Source of the DNA: Rhizopus sp. PT2906
Taxonomy: Eukaryota; Mucoromycota; Mucoromycetes; Mucorales; Rhizopodaceae
Reading direction: 5' to 3'
Length of the DNA stretch: 64,000 bases
Assembly: GCA_025529335.1 (NCBI GenBank)
Contig: JAMYHX010000010.1
Span: 1-64,000 of the forward strand
Below are positions 46,020-56,688 of this stretch, piece by piece. Position numbers and translations under genes: made by a program. How positions within the stretch are numbered: the stretch's first letter is position 1; each line of letters starts with the position of its first letter. The notes beneath the pieces were generated by a model, which saw nothing but the letters and a program-made list of their open reading frames with translations, ran no database searches and was not told the DNA's origin.

Positions 46020-48228
46020 ATTGACAATCAGATGTAATAAAGAATAGTGTAATAAATATCTCTCAGTATCGCCAGTGATATATTGCTGCATATGTTGGAA
46101 AATGTATAATGTTACATGATCCAGTTGTTCTTTCAAGTCGAATATCGCTAGTTTTCTTGCTTTTCTTGGCATACAAAAATCCTTTGAAATATAAAAATAC
46201 GTTAAAAGTATGCTTTCGAAGACATAAACAATGAGACAATCGCTATACAACAAAGCTCAAACAAAGAAGCATTTGCACTCAACCTGTTCAATTTGAATAA
46301 GGACTTGGTAACATTGTATTTTTTATAAGCATCAGCCTTGCAAAAGTAAAGCTTGTTATGTCATCTGGATACAATTCTATTTTGAGAACAACTTGTCATG
46401 CTCGCTTCACTTGCAGAGAAAAAGCTGCAACTTTACACCATAAACACGGAGCTGCAATAAAAAGAAAAAGGTGGCGCTATAAGATCAAGAACAGATCCAG
46501 TGGCTCATTTAACTCTCATCAATATTTTATTATATCAGAAACACCAGCATCAGCAGCTTCAGAGAGATCTTTCTTATCGTTAATGACCCTTCTTCCTTAA
46601 CAAGAATTTCAGAGAGAAACGCTTATATATAATCGAAAACGTGTAATGACAACCATTTAAAATAGAAGCTCTCGAAAGCAGAGTAATGTATTAACGGAAT
46701 GAAGTATGAGGGCTAAAAAGAGATCTATATTCTTTATTTAGTAGATGATTACTTTATGATTGTGACAATAAGCTGATTCCATGGTACTTTATTGATCAAA
46801 TCACACATGTGTTCTAAGAGAAAAGGTGTTCATGTACTAGGTGATTTGAAGCTTTACTAGTACTCTTTGCTTTGTATCCACACATAAAGAAAGCGTTATT
46901 TATTGATTTAGTTTGGTCACCACATTCTAAAGTAATAATTCATATCTTTAAGCAGCTAGTCAACGTGATATTTATTGATCACTGTAGAAACAGAGTAGTT
47001 ACACAAAGATGCTTAAGTTCTAGACTGTTTTATTGGTATAAAAAAACCATTCATTAATCTTATAGTAAAATACGTAATTTTTTCAAATAAACTAGCTCCA
47101 ACAACATTGTTAAGCCTACAAAACTTTATTATCACTCACTCATTTATTCAAAGTACACTGCTATGGGATATGTTTATAAATAAAGACACGCTTCCTAGCA
47201 ACAAAAAAATTCATGCAACCAACTCTGACTCTGAACTTCCCTTTTTCATCTTTCAAAGTCACAGATGTAAACAGACAAAAAAGTATAAAAAAAGGTCTTT
47301 TTTCACTCTGTTTTTTTTTTCCTCTCATGCTTTTCCGGTTTGCCCGAATTCCGATAGTAACCTTTATGATGCTTGAGGAAGTAGGTAGCCTTTCTCTCAG
47401 AAGGGAGGGATTAGCTTATTGCAATTTTTATAAAGTTACTTCGGTGACTAACCTTTATTACTTCGGAAACGCTGCCCCTTGTGATTGTGGCTACAATGCA
47501 ACAGGGTGAGCTATAAGTTAATGTAAATGAAAAAAAGATTCTTAGTGGTTGTTAGTAACTAAGTTATGAACTGGTTGCCGTGGCAAGTTTTGTTGCATAC
47601 AATGTCTATTCGATAAAGTACCCCTTAACCGGCTACACCTTTTTCTATTCATTGATTATATTCAACAGCAAATGCTTAAACACGTAAAAGAGAATTCATA
47701 ATATAAACAAGGCTGACTAGCACACTATCAGCTAGTCAGCCAAAATTGTACAAAAACTACAAGAGAGTATTTACATACAGCTTGGTCATGCTTTCTTACT
47801 ACCGTCAGAAGAAGGAGTATACAAAGTGTATGTAGTGCAGTCAGTAAGAGAGACATACCTTAGCCATAGATTCTCCTTTCATTATGAACAGAGAGATGAA
47901 AGCACAAACACACATAATCAAAAGATGGCTACGCTTATGGGCATCTCAGTGTATGTCTTAATGCGCAGCGTTCTGTAGACACGCTCGAAAGCATTAGCCA
48001 ACTACTTGTTCTTAGAAATGGTGCATTAAATTACTGGCGGCATTTTTTTTTTCCATAACTGTTGAATACAAATAATCCATTTGTGTACTGAAGAACAGCG
48101 CTTTATTTAATGAAATATCTTGTGGTTTTACTTGATTCCTTGCTCCGAAATAAAGCCTCTATCACTTATTAATAACATAGAACTATCAAGTTTATTGAAG
48201 TTTTATTATACTTTGACAATATGGATCC
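46020..48228. other. Repeat-rich accessory region without intact gene
   Basis: The stretch holds the diverged long repeat copy (46547-48180, with an extra segment of about 700 bp relative to the copy at 25196-25898). Several open frames of 60-107 codons (for example 45930-46253 minus, 46358-46600 and 47107-47509) show no domain and no splice pattern. No RNA gene seen. Confidence 0.4.
46547..48180 (+). repeat. Diverged long repeat, copy 2 (interrupted)
   Basis: Blocks at 46547-46950 match 25196-25560 in order: CATCAGCAGCTTCAGAGAG, TTTAAAATAGAAGCTCTCG, TAAGAGAAAA and TTTGCTTTGTATCCACACA. The closing block at 48048-48178 matches 25761-25895. Between them about 1.1 kb is present here against about 0.2 kb in copy 1, so one copy has an insertion or the other a deletion. 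Confidence 0.45.
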
Positions 48229-48456
48229 TTAAAGTTGATCATTGCGTTGGTGGTATTCATCAATTATTTGATCAGGAGTAATGTTACTGAGATCGACAGA
48301 GGAACCTTATTCAACTGAAATAGTTTAATCAGCAACTATTTTAACAGTCCCTCCAACTATATTAACAGCTGCCTCACAAGCAGAATCAAGAACACTAAAA
48401 GCACCAATAGTGACAAGAGATGTGCAGATAGTAAGAATAACAAGCTTGATTTGCAT
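48229..48456 (-). pseudogene. Decayed small secreted protein gene
   Basis: From ATG 48456 the frame reads MQIKLVILTICTSLVTIGAF and SVLDSACEAA..., a clear signal-peptide-like start. It continues IVGGTVKIVAD, then TAA, five codons, a second TAA, and then DLSNITPDQIIDEYHQRNDQ before the final TAA at 48229. The three pieces are in one frame (76 codons in all), so two nonsense changes have probably interrupted a formerly continuous small secreted protein. A TATA-like TTTTATACTTTTATAC lies directly upstream of the ATG. The first piece alone could still encode a 43-residue secreted peptide. No family recognised. Confidence 0.5.
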
Positions 48457-49540
48457 TTGAGTATAAAAGTATAAAAGCCAAGGGACTGTTGTATCTTCTC
48501 TTTTTTGCGTAAAATATTACCCTTCTTTTATACCAAAACAGATTCATGTAGACGCTGCTGTCATGGCTGTTTACTATTGACTATAAGCACATTTGACTAA
48601 CTTTGGTTAGATGGATGTGTTTATTTCTCTCTCTGTTTTGTTGATCACTTATTCTTAAATGCATAACCAACTTCACGTAATGAACCGCTTGAAAAAACAC
48701 ATGTAAACATGCTGTTGTGACTTCTTGCATCTACATGACTTGGATACGCAAACAGATTTCTCTTCGTGTCCTTATGAACAACAGTTCTAAAGGATTAACC
48801 ATTCTCAAAAGCTGAGGAGTACCCTCGAAAGTCTACCCTTGCTCCAATATAGTCTGACAACGATAGCTAAACACTTATCATCACCATAAGACTATTTCAA
48901 CTTTACAAACTCATTTCGTGGCAGCCAACAAAAGACCAAATGTCGTATTTTCGCATTGTTACTCACTTAAAAGAGTATTGAAAGAGCTTTTTATACGTTA
49001 TAAATATAAGAGGGGGCAGCTATAACATTATCCTGGATTAAATAATTTATTGCTTCTTCTTGTTTATCTGTTGTCCATTTCAAGCTTCATTCCATGATTC
49101 TTTACCAATAAAGAAGAAAGAAAAACAAAAAAAATTGGCTGACCACAAAATGTGTTATAGACGCGTCATGCTCAATTCTCATTGGCCCTTAATTCAAGCA
49201 ATAATTCTGTAATGATGAGTCCTCTCTCTCTTTCTCAACATAATAATATTATTACAGACTCATCGACATATATTTCTCCTATACTTCAGAGCTGTACATA
49301 GTGTTGTGGATAGTGCTGCTTGCGTCACTTGTTGTGTAGATGTCTACCTTGGGTACTTTTATTTTGAAAGAAAAGGAAAGCTGACACCGTTAACGATACC
49401 ACTAACATGAAACTATCAGTTAACTATGCTCTTGAAAGGCAAGAGTCATAAGCTCGTTAGAGTATAAAGTCACGACGAATAACGATCCTGATACAACAAG
49501 ATATTTATCTTGAAGCATGAAAAAGTAACTTTTTTTTTTA
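48457..49540. other. Intergenic, no recognised gene
   Basis: About 1.1 kb of AT-rich DNA between the decayed secreted gene and the syntaxin 3' end. No open frame with a domain and no RNA gene seen. A GCTTATTATG-like spacer and a CT-rich run near 49223-49235 are the only low-complexity features. Confidence 0.35.
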
Positions 49541-51072
49541 TTAACCATTGTTGTTACCACCAACACCCTAAGATGAAAGGAATATCAGCTAATACAATGA
49601 CAAGTTATCAGTTTAAGTCTTACCACGTGATCAAAGGCAAACCACCAAACAAGAATTGCAATCATCACGCAAATACCAATGCATAAGAAGAAACAACACC
49701 ATTTTTTCTACAGGATTACGTTTAGTTCGTGTATATACTCTGTTTTTTTTTTACTATTATTCTTACAGTTCGTGTTGATTTAGCAGTTTGGATAGCTTTA
49801 GCAATGAATTGATTGCCTTCTTTAATCTTTGTTTGCGTCTGCTCTGCATTAGCTTCGACTGTATTCAGTGTCTCTCCTTGTTGTTCGACCATCATGGACA
49901 TGTCCATAAAGAGTTGATGTAATTCCTATATGTATACAGTAATTAGTATAGTTATCATCTTTTTAGGTTATTGTCCTATGTTTACAATGATTGTTTTTTC
50001 TATATGCTTGATATCATCATGCCGCGACTGAACCTCTGACAGGACCGCTTTGGCTTGCCCTTGTCTACCTGCACTCATAAGCTATAAAGACATTGAGATA
50101 TAGAGATGGTTTTAAAGAAGGAAGACTTACTGATTGTGCAAATACTTGAGGCGGTCCATCAGAGTCAATAATGTCATCCACTTCTTCCTGGCTTGCCTCT
50201 GGTTTAACTAATCAAACATGGGTTAGGGATTAGGTTGGAGCCTTTATTTGTTTACCAATTCTTATTTGACGTTCGATCTGTTGTCGATACTTCAACTGAT
50301 AGTTACGCTCTACGTCCTGATATCTCTGAATAGTATCGAGAAATCGCTTTCTCAATGCCCCAGTCTAGAATAAAATCTGGATGAGTATACAGCTGACATG
50401 TCAGTCTGGGTTCTTTTCTCTTTTTGGACCTGTGCTCTACGCATCTGTGTATCTGAATTATCTGGTAACTGATTATTCCCGCTCTGCATTTCTTTACATT
50501 ATATGAGTACACAAAAGGGAGCCCATATAAATAGAGAACCGACCTTGTATCATTGCTTTTATATTAAAGTTTGATCTCTGTGCGCTTGACTTCATCCTTT
50601 CCAAGTCATTTGATGCCTGTCTTGACTGTTGATCATTAAGGCTTTGTAAAAGCGTATTATGCAGGTTTGCAATTTGGTCGATTTGGTAATTGAGCGAATC
50701 AATTTCGTTTTTCGCTCTATCTAACTTTTTTTTTAAACATGGATTAATTAGTTATATAAGCATAGTATACTTATATATTCTTATACTTGTTCAAAGAACA
50801 CTTGAGTGCTGGTAATAGCTGGGCTTGCTTGACTCATCTCATAAGCATTGTTATTACTACTACCGCCTCGGGGTGAATATCCCCAGTCATGAGGTTTTTG
50901 ATATTGATCATTATTACTAATGGATGGGTTTGCCACTCTATACGTCTATCATGCTCTGTCAATTCACACTTACTTGGGCTAATAAAAAAGTTAGCTTGTA
51001 CTACAATGCATCCTGTCTTATGCATACACTTTTTAATTCTGCAGTTCTATCTCGACTAAAGGAATATGACAT
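49541..51072 (-). CDS. Plasma-membrane syntaxin (Sso/Psy1-like t-SNARE)
   Basis: About ten small exons. The first gives MSYSFSRDRTAELKS from ATG 51072. A 5-nt exon (CCCAA, 50974-50978) keeps the frame into VANPSISNNDQYQKPHDWGY. The Habc helices follow: FFEQLDRAKNEIDSLNYQID, SNDLERMKSSAQRSNFNIKA and FLDTIQRYQDVERNYQLKYR. The SNARE motif is SEVQSRHDDIKHIEKTIIEL HQLFMDMSMMVEQQGETLNT with the central Gln in FMDMSMMVEQQ. The tail anchor reads KKWCCFFLCIGICVMIAILV and ends GVGGNNNG at TAA 49541. Q-SNAREs of this type receive exocytic vesicles with SNAP-25/Sec9 (family knowledge). Exon joins are by eye. Confidence 0.88.
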
Positions 51073-51425
51073 CTTAGCACACGTGTTTTTTGTAAAATAA
51101 AAAAAAAAAGAAGAGAATGACGATCTATAAGCATTCCTCTTTTCTTTTTTTATATTTTGATTGATCTACGTCACAACGGTCTACACACGCTATATTTTTT
51201 TGAAATGGCTATTATTGCAAGTGATACATCTTGCACTTGTAAATAATAAAACATATATGCACCTCCAAAAGAGATGCTATAAGACACTCAAGGGCTTATT
51301 AAAAACAAAAGGGATATTAAATGCACCAAAGCATCCATAAGCAACAGTCTTCCCGTTTTGGGCCAATCAATAAATGGCCAAAAAACTTTATTTATTTGAA
51401 TGAGCGATGTGACAGATATAACACA
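51073..51425. promoter_or_regulatory. Divergent region syntaxin / CANIN-like gene
   Basis: A 353-bp gap between divergent genes. It contains an A-run just before the syntaxin ATG and AT-rich DNA. An in-frame ATG at 51321 could extend the CANIN-like protein by 35 residues, but that stretch looks like leader rather than conserved coding sequence. Confidence 0.4.
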
Positions 51426-53248
51426 ATGTCTTCAGGATTTAAAAAGCCTGTCAAACGGTCACGTAGACAGTTAGTTCAACATGACGATTCTGACACTGAA
51501 CAACAAGTGGCGACTGTAGAAGAGCTCGTACAGAGAAAGAAGAACAAGTTAGAAAGAGAAAAAACGCTAGAATCGCTCTTTCAAGAGTTAGAACAAGAAC
51601 GCATCAACCAAGAAGAGGTTGACATTTACGGCTATCCCATAAAGCAAACACCAACCGAAGATCTGATATCAATAGCCGATGTTCAGTTTGATGACAATTA
51701 CATTATGGAAAGTTATACAGAAGAAATGGAGCAAGAAGGATTGGAGATTAAGGATCAAGTGAAGGACTATTTAGCACCTGAAGAGCAAGAACATTTGGAC
51801 AATGTCTTTCAAGCTATCAAAGAAACAGAAGAGATTCATAGACTAGAGAAAGACTGGAACCGACCGTTCTTCAAGGACGGCATAAAGTATATAAGAGAAC
51901 CCTGCTTGATCTCTAGAGATCTCTTTTGCGGACAAAAGGAAATTCATTTATCAGAGCTTTCTGCGAGTAAATAGGATATATGTGTATATGAACTGCTTAG
52001 CTGAATATTATTTTTCTACAGCAACAGAGGGAAGATCCTTTTTACTTGCGTCTGGTTGTATGAAGGATTGGCATAATTCAAGCTGGAAGTGCCCTCATTA
52101 TGTCTATCAGTGGTTGTTTGAAGTTGGTACATAGACAAATACGTGTATTCATACAATATGTGATAACTCTATTATACAGTTGCTTTAGATCAAGATAAGG
52201 CTACAGCTAGAAATGCACTCTCTACATTACTCATGTTATGGTCACATCCTGATGATAGAAACGAATCAGAGTCACGAGAGATATACGAGCAGCGATACAT
52301 CAAATTGGATGTGTTCAAATCAGTACTTACAGCATATCATGCCATACCAACAGAATTAATCGACGTCATTTCCATGGATACAGAGGATCAAATGATGAGC
52401 GAGACCATTCCAATTGACTCACAACATCGATCTAGACATATACCACTTTCTCAGTTAGGGTTGATGATCAAGGCCTTTGGATTTTCCATCAGACTGTGGA
52501 AGGAAGCTTATATGCCATGGGAAATAAGATACACAACTAGGATTTTATTACAATTATCGCTTGACAAAGCAGGTCATTTGGTCATACAAGAAATACAAAC
52601 GAGTATAGATAACTGTCTTTCTGCCCTTAAAGAAACTTGGAAGATTGATGTCAAGAATATAGCTAATGACATATGTGATATGGTCACGACTCCCAAACAG
52701 CAAGTGCATCTATTAGATACACTAAAGACGGTCTATGACAGGTCTCGATACTTACGTAGAGTGATCGGAATCACCTGCTTAGGGCGATACTTAGAAAGAG
52801 ATGTTCCTGGGAGTATAGATAACATTCCAGTAGATGAAAGCTTAATCAAACAAGCAGCCTTGATGTTTAGTTATTCAGAAAAGTCCTTTACACGAAGCAA
52901 TTTGGATTATGATGAGTGCTGTATACGTATTGCGATGTTGGATGCAGCCATTGGTACAGATGATGACGAAATAAGACGTGAAAGGGTAAATAGTATAGAT
53001 TGCTAACAGGATAATAATTACATTTATTAGGAGACAATAATTCAAATTGCGGATGAACTTCGATTGATCGGCTTACAAATAGGTAAAATGACAACATAAC
53101 ATTCAACACAGACGTCACACTCACCCTTTAATATGTATCAGGTGCTAAACTAGGAGTGATGAAGAAAACAATAGCAAATGAAATGATTCAGAGAGTATGG
53201 AGTAGGATATCTTTTATTATTGGAAGAGACGATAAGATTGAATCCTAA
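51426..53248 (+). CDS. CANIN/FAM178-domain protein (SLF2-like)
   Basis: Five or so exons, about 540 residues. A basic and then acidic N-terminus (MSSGFKKPVKRSRRQLVQHD) is followed by a helix-rich region. The domain begins RPFFKDGIKYIREPCLISRD LFCGQKEIHLSEL and SGCMKDWHNSSWKCPHYVYQ WLFEV. It continues LSTLLMLWSHPDD, PLSQLGLMIKAFGFSIRLWK and YDRSRYLRRVIGITCLGRYL. It ends LGVMKKTIANEMIQRVWSRI. This pattern fits the CANIN domain (SMC6/NSE5-interacting) found in SLF2/FAM178 and fungal relatives, which links it to the Smc5/6 DNA-repair complex (family knowledge; match by eye). ATG at 51426 is the most natural start. Confidence 0.55.
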
Positions 53249-53392
53249 ATTCGGTGTTTTTTTTGTTATTTCTTTTGTTTTTTCACCTTTTATTATTTAA
53301 AAATGGTACTCTATTGTAAAAAAATGACATGCTTATAATATTACTTTATATAAAAAGAAAACTTGTAATAAATAAATACTTTATAGACAGAG

Positions 53393-54176
53393 ATGAAGGA
53401 ATACCTTTTCAAGATCCTGGTTGTAGGTGATCTCGGTACAGGAAAGACATCAATCATACGTCGTTATGTTCACAATATATTCTCAACAAACTACAAGTCT
53501 ACTGTAAATATTATAGAATAAAGAGAGAGAGAAAGAGTACTTATGGTTATGATAGATTGGTGTAGATTTTGCACTTAAAGTCATTCAATGGACACCTGAC
53601 ATCATTGTTCGACTTCAACTCTGGGACATTGCGGGACAAGAAAGGTTTGGAAATATGACGCGAGTATATTATAAAGAAGCACTTGGAGCTATTGTTGTAT
53701 ATGATATCACGAGACCACAGACGTTTGAAGGCGTAACAAGATGGAAGAAGGATATTGATGCAAAGGTTGCATTACCCGACGCATGGGGAGGAGGACAAAT
53801 TCCGGTTATTTTATTGGCTAATAAGGTATACTTTCACTTCTCCGATTATACTTACCAAAACTCACCTTACTTTAGACGGACTTGATCCAGGAGGGACATG
53901 GGCAACCTGTCAATCCAGCAGAATTAGATAGTTTCTGTAGAGAGCATGGATTTATTCAATGGTAAAAAGTTATTATTAAAAGGGGAAATCAGCATCTCAT
54001 TTAATTTTAGGTTTGAAACATCAGCCAAAGATAATAGCAACATTGAAGAAGCCACGCGCTGTTTAGTATCTGCTATTGTAAAACTAGAAGAAGAGAACGT
54101 AAATAATACTGTATCTGATGAAGTCTCAGTGAAGCTTGGACAACAACAACGACAACAGAATAATGGGTGTTGTTAA
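53393..54176 (+). CDS. Rab32/38-like GTPase
   Basis: Four exons. MKEYLFKILVVGDLGTGKTS carries the P-loop. Then come RRYVHNIFSTNYKSTIGVDF ALKVIQW (switch I and effector), LQLWDIAGQERFGNMTRVYY KEALGAIVVYD (switch II), ILLANKTDL and FETSAKDNSNIEEATRCLV. The tail ends GCC. The IAGQERFGNMTRVYYKEA block (IAGQE instead of TAGQE) is diagnostic of Rab32/Rab38 (family knowledge), which act in lysosome-related organelle and mitochondrial-contact traffic. The start follows the CANIN-like gene by 144 bp on the same strand. Confidence 0.93.
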
Positions 54177-54749
54177 ATAAATCATAGCATACACTTTATT
54201 CGCACACTGATAGTAAGACAATAAATGATGCTAAAAGAGAAGCTCAACAGAAGCAAACAAGCGAGATATAAGAAAAATAATTATTAAATTAATTATTGCA
54301 TTGTTATTAAATGCTCGTATTAATAAGAGAGTTTATAAGAAAGAGGAAAACAGGAAAAAAGTGAGCTTATTAAGTACATTATGGGTGGGGCCAGTAGCAT
54401 AACTGGTTCGAAGGAGAATATCGAATGGGATCAAGTTTGGTATAAAAGCCAACTAGCACCGACCACATTAAGCGAATAAGTAAAGTTGCTTGGTTTGTCT
54501 TGTTTTCTAGTGTTTTTCATAAAGATAAATTTGTTATTATATGTTGTCAAGTTAGAAACAATAAAGAAAAGGTTGAAAAGGCCAAGTGTAAATTGTTGAT
54601 ATTATATTGTGTGCGAGTACTTTTATAGACTTTCAAAAGTCTAACCAAAGCAACTTTCTATTGGCTGGGTTAGGCTTTCAAAAATCTAACCAAGCTGAGT
54701 AGCATTTTATATATATATATTTTTTTTTCCTTTCTCGCTCTTTACAGCA
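54177..54749. promoter_or_regulatory. Upstream region of transgelin with direct repeat
   Basis: No gene seen. At about 54631-54650 and 54677-54696 the sequence CTTTCAAAA(G/A)TCTAACCAA occurs twice in direct orientation, about 46 bp apart. The first copy is part of a short palindrome (GACTTTCAAAAGTC). A TA repeat with a T-run (54709-54728) precedes the ATG at 54750. These are candidate transcription-factor sites. Confidence 0.4.
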
Positions 54750-55555
54750 ATGGACGATCAAGCACCGATTTATGGAATAGACAAAGGTAATTCACGTACA
54801 AGAGTTTTTAAAATGAAAAGAAAACTAACAGAAATGGCACAGAGATTCAGGCTAAAATAGTTGGAAAATACTCTTTGGAACGTGAACAAGAAGCTAGAGC
54901 TTGGATAGAAGATCTTATTGGAGAAAAGTTTCCTTCAGATGACTTTGCAGAAAGCTTAAAAGACGGTGTTATTCTATGCAAGTAAAAATGACACATGTAT
55001 ACACGTACATATACGAGTCTAACATTGTTTACTATCATAGAGTTATTGGTAAATTAATGCCTGGTCAAGGCAAGTTTAAGCAGTCCAAGATGCCCTTTGT
55101 TCAAGTAAAGATATAAAACATTACCCCTCTTATTGTGTCTAATTGATACTCTTTGACCAGATGGAAAACATTTCTATTTTCTTGAAAGGAGCAGAAGCAT
55201 TAGGTGTTCCCAAGCATGACTTGTTTCAAACAATCGATTTATATGAAAAGAAAAACATGACTCAGGTATATATCAAAAAGACTTTAAGAAAAAAAAAAAC
55301 TTATAAAGTATATAGGTTGTTGATTCAATCTATGCTATTTCCAGATATGGATATAAGGCGGGAACTTGTAGTAATTACCTTGGACCAAAGCTTGCGGATA
55401 AACAAAAACCAACGTATTCAAAAGATGCCGCCAAGGCTGCTAATGCAACATTTAACACATATCAATACGGGTATACGGGTGGAGCAAATCAATCCGGTAT
55501 TAATTTTGGACAACGACGAGATATTGCTGGAAAGGACTCTTCTCAATATAAATAA
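54750..55555 (+). CDS. scp1: Transgelin/calponin-type actin-binding protein
   Basis: Five exons. MDDQAPIYGIDK joins EIQAKIVGKYSLEREQEARA WIEDLIGEKF, the start of a single calponin-homology domain. ESLKDGVILCKVIGKLMPGQ and MENISIFLKGAEALGVPKHD LFQTIDLYEKKNM follow. The last exon gives VVDSIYAISRYGYKAGTCSN and YLGPKLADK. It ends with a calponin-like repeat, GYTGGANQSGINFGQRRDIA, and DSSQYK. This is the layout of yeast Scp1 and transgelin, which bundle actin filaments (family knowledge). Another frame of the last exon is also open, which could mislead gene callers. The calponin repeat fixes the correct one. Confidence 0.9.
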
Positions 55556-56190
55556 AACCTGTCATTGTGTTGTTTATCTTGTACTGTTTAAGACCTGTCA
55601 CTGCATTCAACCCTGTCGATCGATAAAGAAGAAGAAAGGGTCAACTGATAACTTTTGATTCAATCCGTGTTCTCAGCTCTTTTTATGTACAAGGCTTTTT
55701 ATATAACTACATGCACCATAGAGCAGAGAAAAGGGGGAAGAGAGATGAAAGAATAAGAAATAGGGAGAGAGGACAAAGCCTATGCTCAATTGATTGCTTA
55801 TCGATTCATAATTCCGGTTATCCGCTGGATATATCATGGCTCTGTGATCATAAAGTATACAAACTGATCATTTGGTAGATAATATGATCCAAGTCTGATT
55901 TGATGGTCAGGCGATGGTCAGTCATAGAAAGTAAAAAAAAAAAAAAATGGGTTTAAACACACGGGTGTTATTAATGTATTATTTAGGAAAAATTAACTGA
56001 ATAGAGCGCTTTGATTCAGAGATCATATTCCATGTTCCTGAAAACTTAATTTCTCTTTTTGCACGTTTTTTCTCCTTTAAAAAAGCATTTTTTATTTTAG
56101 GTGCTTCTTGATGTTAAATTAATTGCTAGGGAGAGTAAGATTAAGGTGTACATTATAAAAATATATGTGTGGTGTATGATACAGTGATAA
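55556..56190. other. Convergent spacer, no recognised gene
   Basis: Between the convergent transgelin and CYSTM genes. Contains an A-run near 55933 and AT-rich DNA. No open frame with support. Confidence 0.4.
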
Positions 56191-56494
56191 TTAAGTGCAT
56201 TCTTCTAATAAACAGCAGCAAAGCATACCAGCTAAACAAGCTGTACAACAATCATCATCACGTCTTTGGGGTTGCTGTTGAACAATCACTGTCTGTGGAG
56301 GAGGGCTACGGAGGAAATGGGATTAGCTTTGGGATATTTATGTTTATTTTCTATATTTACGCAGGTTGATAGTAACCGCCTTGTTGTGGAGGAGGAGGAT
56401 AGTAACCACCTTGTGGAGGTGGAGGAGAAGCATAGTAACCTTGAGGTTGAGGCGCATTGCCATAGTAGCTTTGATTCTGAGGTACGTAAGACAT
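56191..56494 (-). CDS. CYSTM-type cysteine-rich membrane micro-protein
   Basis: Two small exons separated by a GTAAAT...CGTAG intron (about 56310-56364). The first encodes a tyrosine/proline/glycine-rich stretch, MSYVPQNQSYYGNAPQPQGY and PPPPQGGYYPPPPQQGGYYQ. The second gives VIVQQQPQRRDDDCCTACLA and GMLCCCLLEECT, then TAA at 56191. The cysteine-rich helix DDDCCTACLAGMLCCCLLEE is the CYSTM signature, a short C-terminal membrane module linked to stress tolerance (family knowledge). The protein has about 80 residues. It lies 194 bp from the divergent GT49 gene. Confidence 0.88.
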
Positions 56495-56688
56495 GTTACC
56501 AAGGTGATAGACGAAAGGATAAAAAAAAGAGAGAAAAGAAGAGTGAAGAACGAGCGAGAGAAAAGGGGAAGGCAAGAAAAGTTTTTGAATAGGAGTTTTA
56601 ATGGTTAATTTGATGTGATACACAATAAGTTGGACAAAATTTCATCTTGAATGCTTGTCTTTCTCTCTCTCTCTCTTTTTTATAAACC

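Noticed and set aside
46358..46600. 80-codon basic frame
   Set aside because: Overlaps the diverged repeat and lacks any domain.
54391..54450. GGTTCGAAGG stretch resembling a tRNA B box
   Set aside because: No matching A box, acceptor stem or anticodon arm can be folded around it.
55711..55730. CTACATGCACCATAG resembling the TIR of the module family
   Set aside because: Only about 12 bp match, with no internal blocks and no partner TIR nearby.
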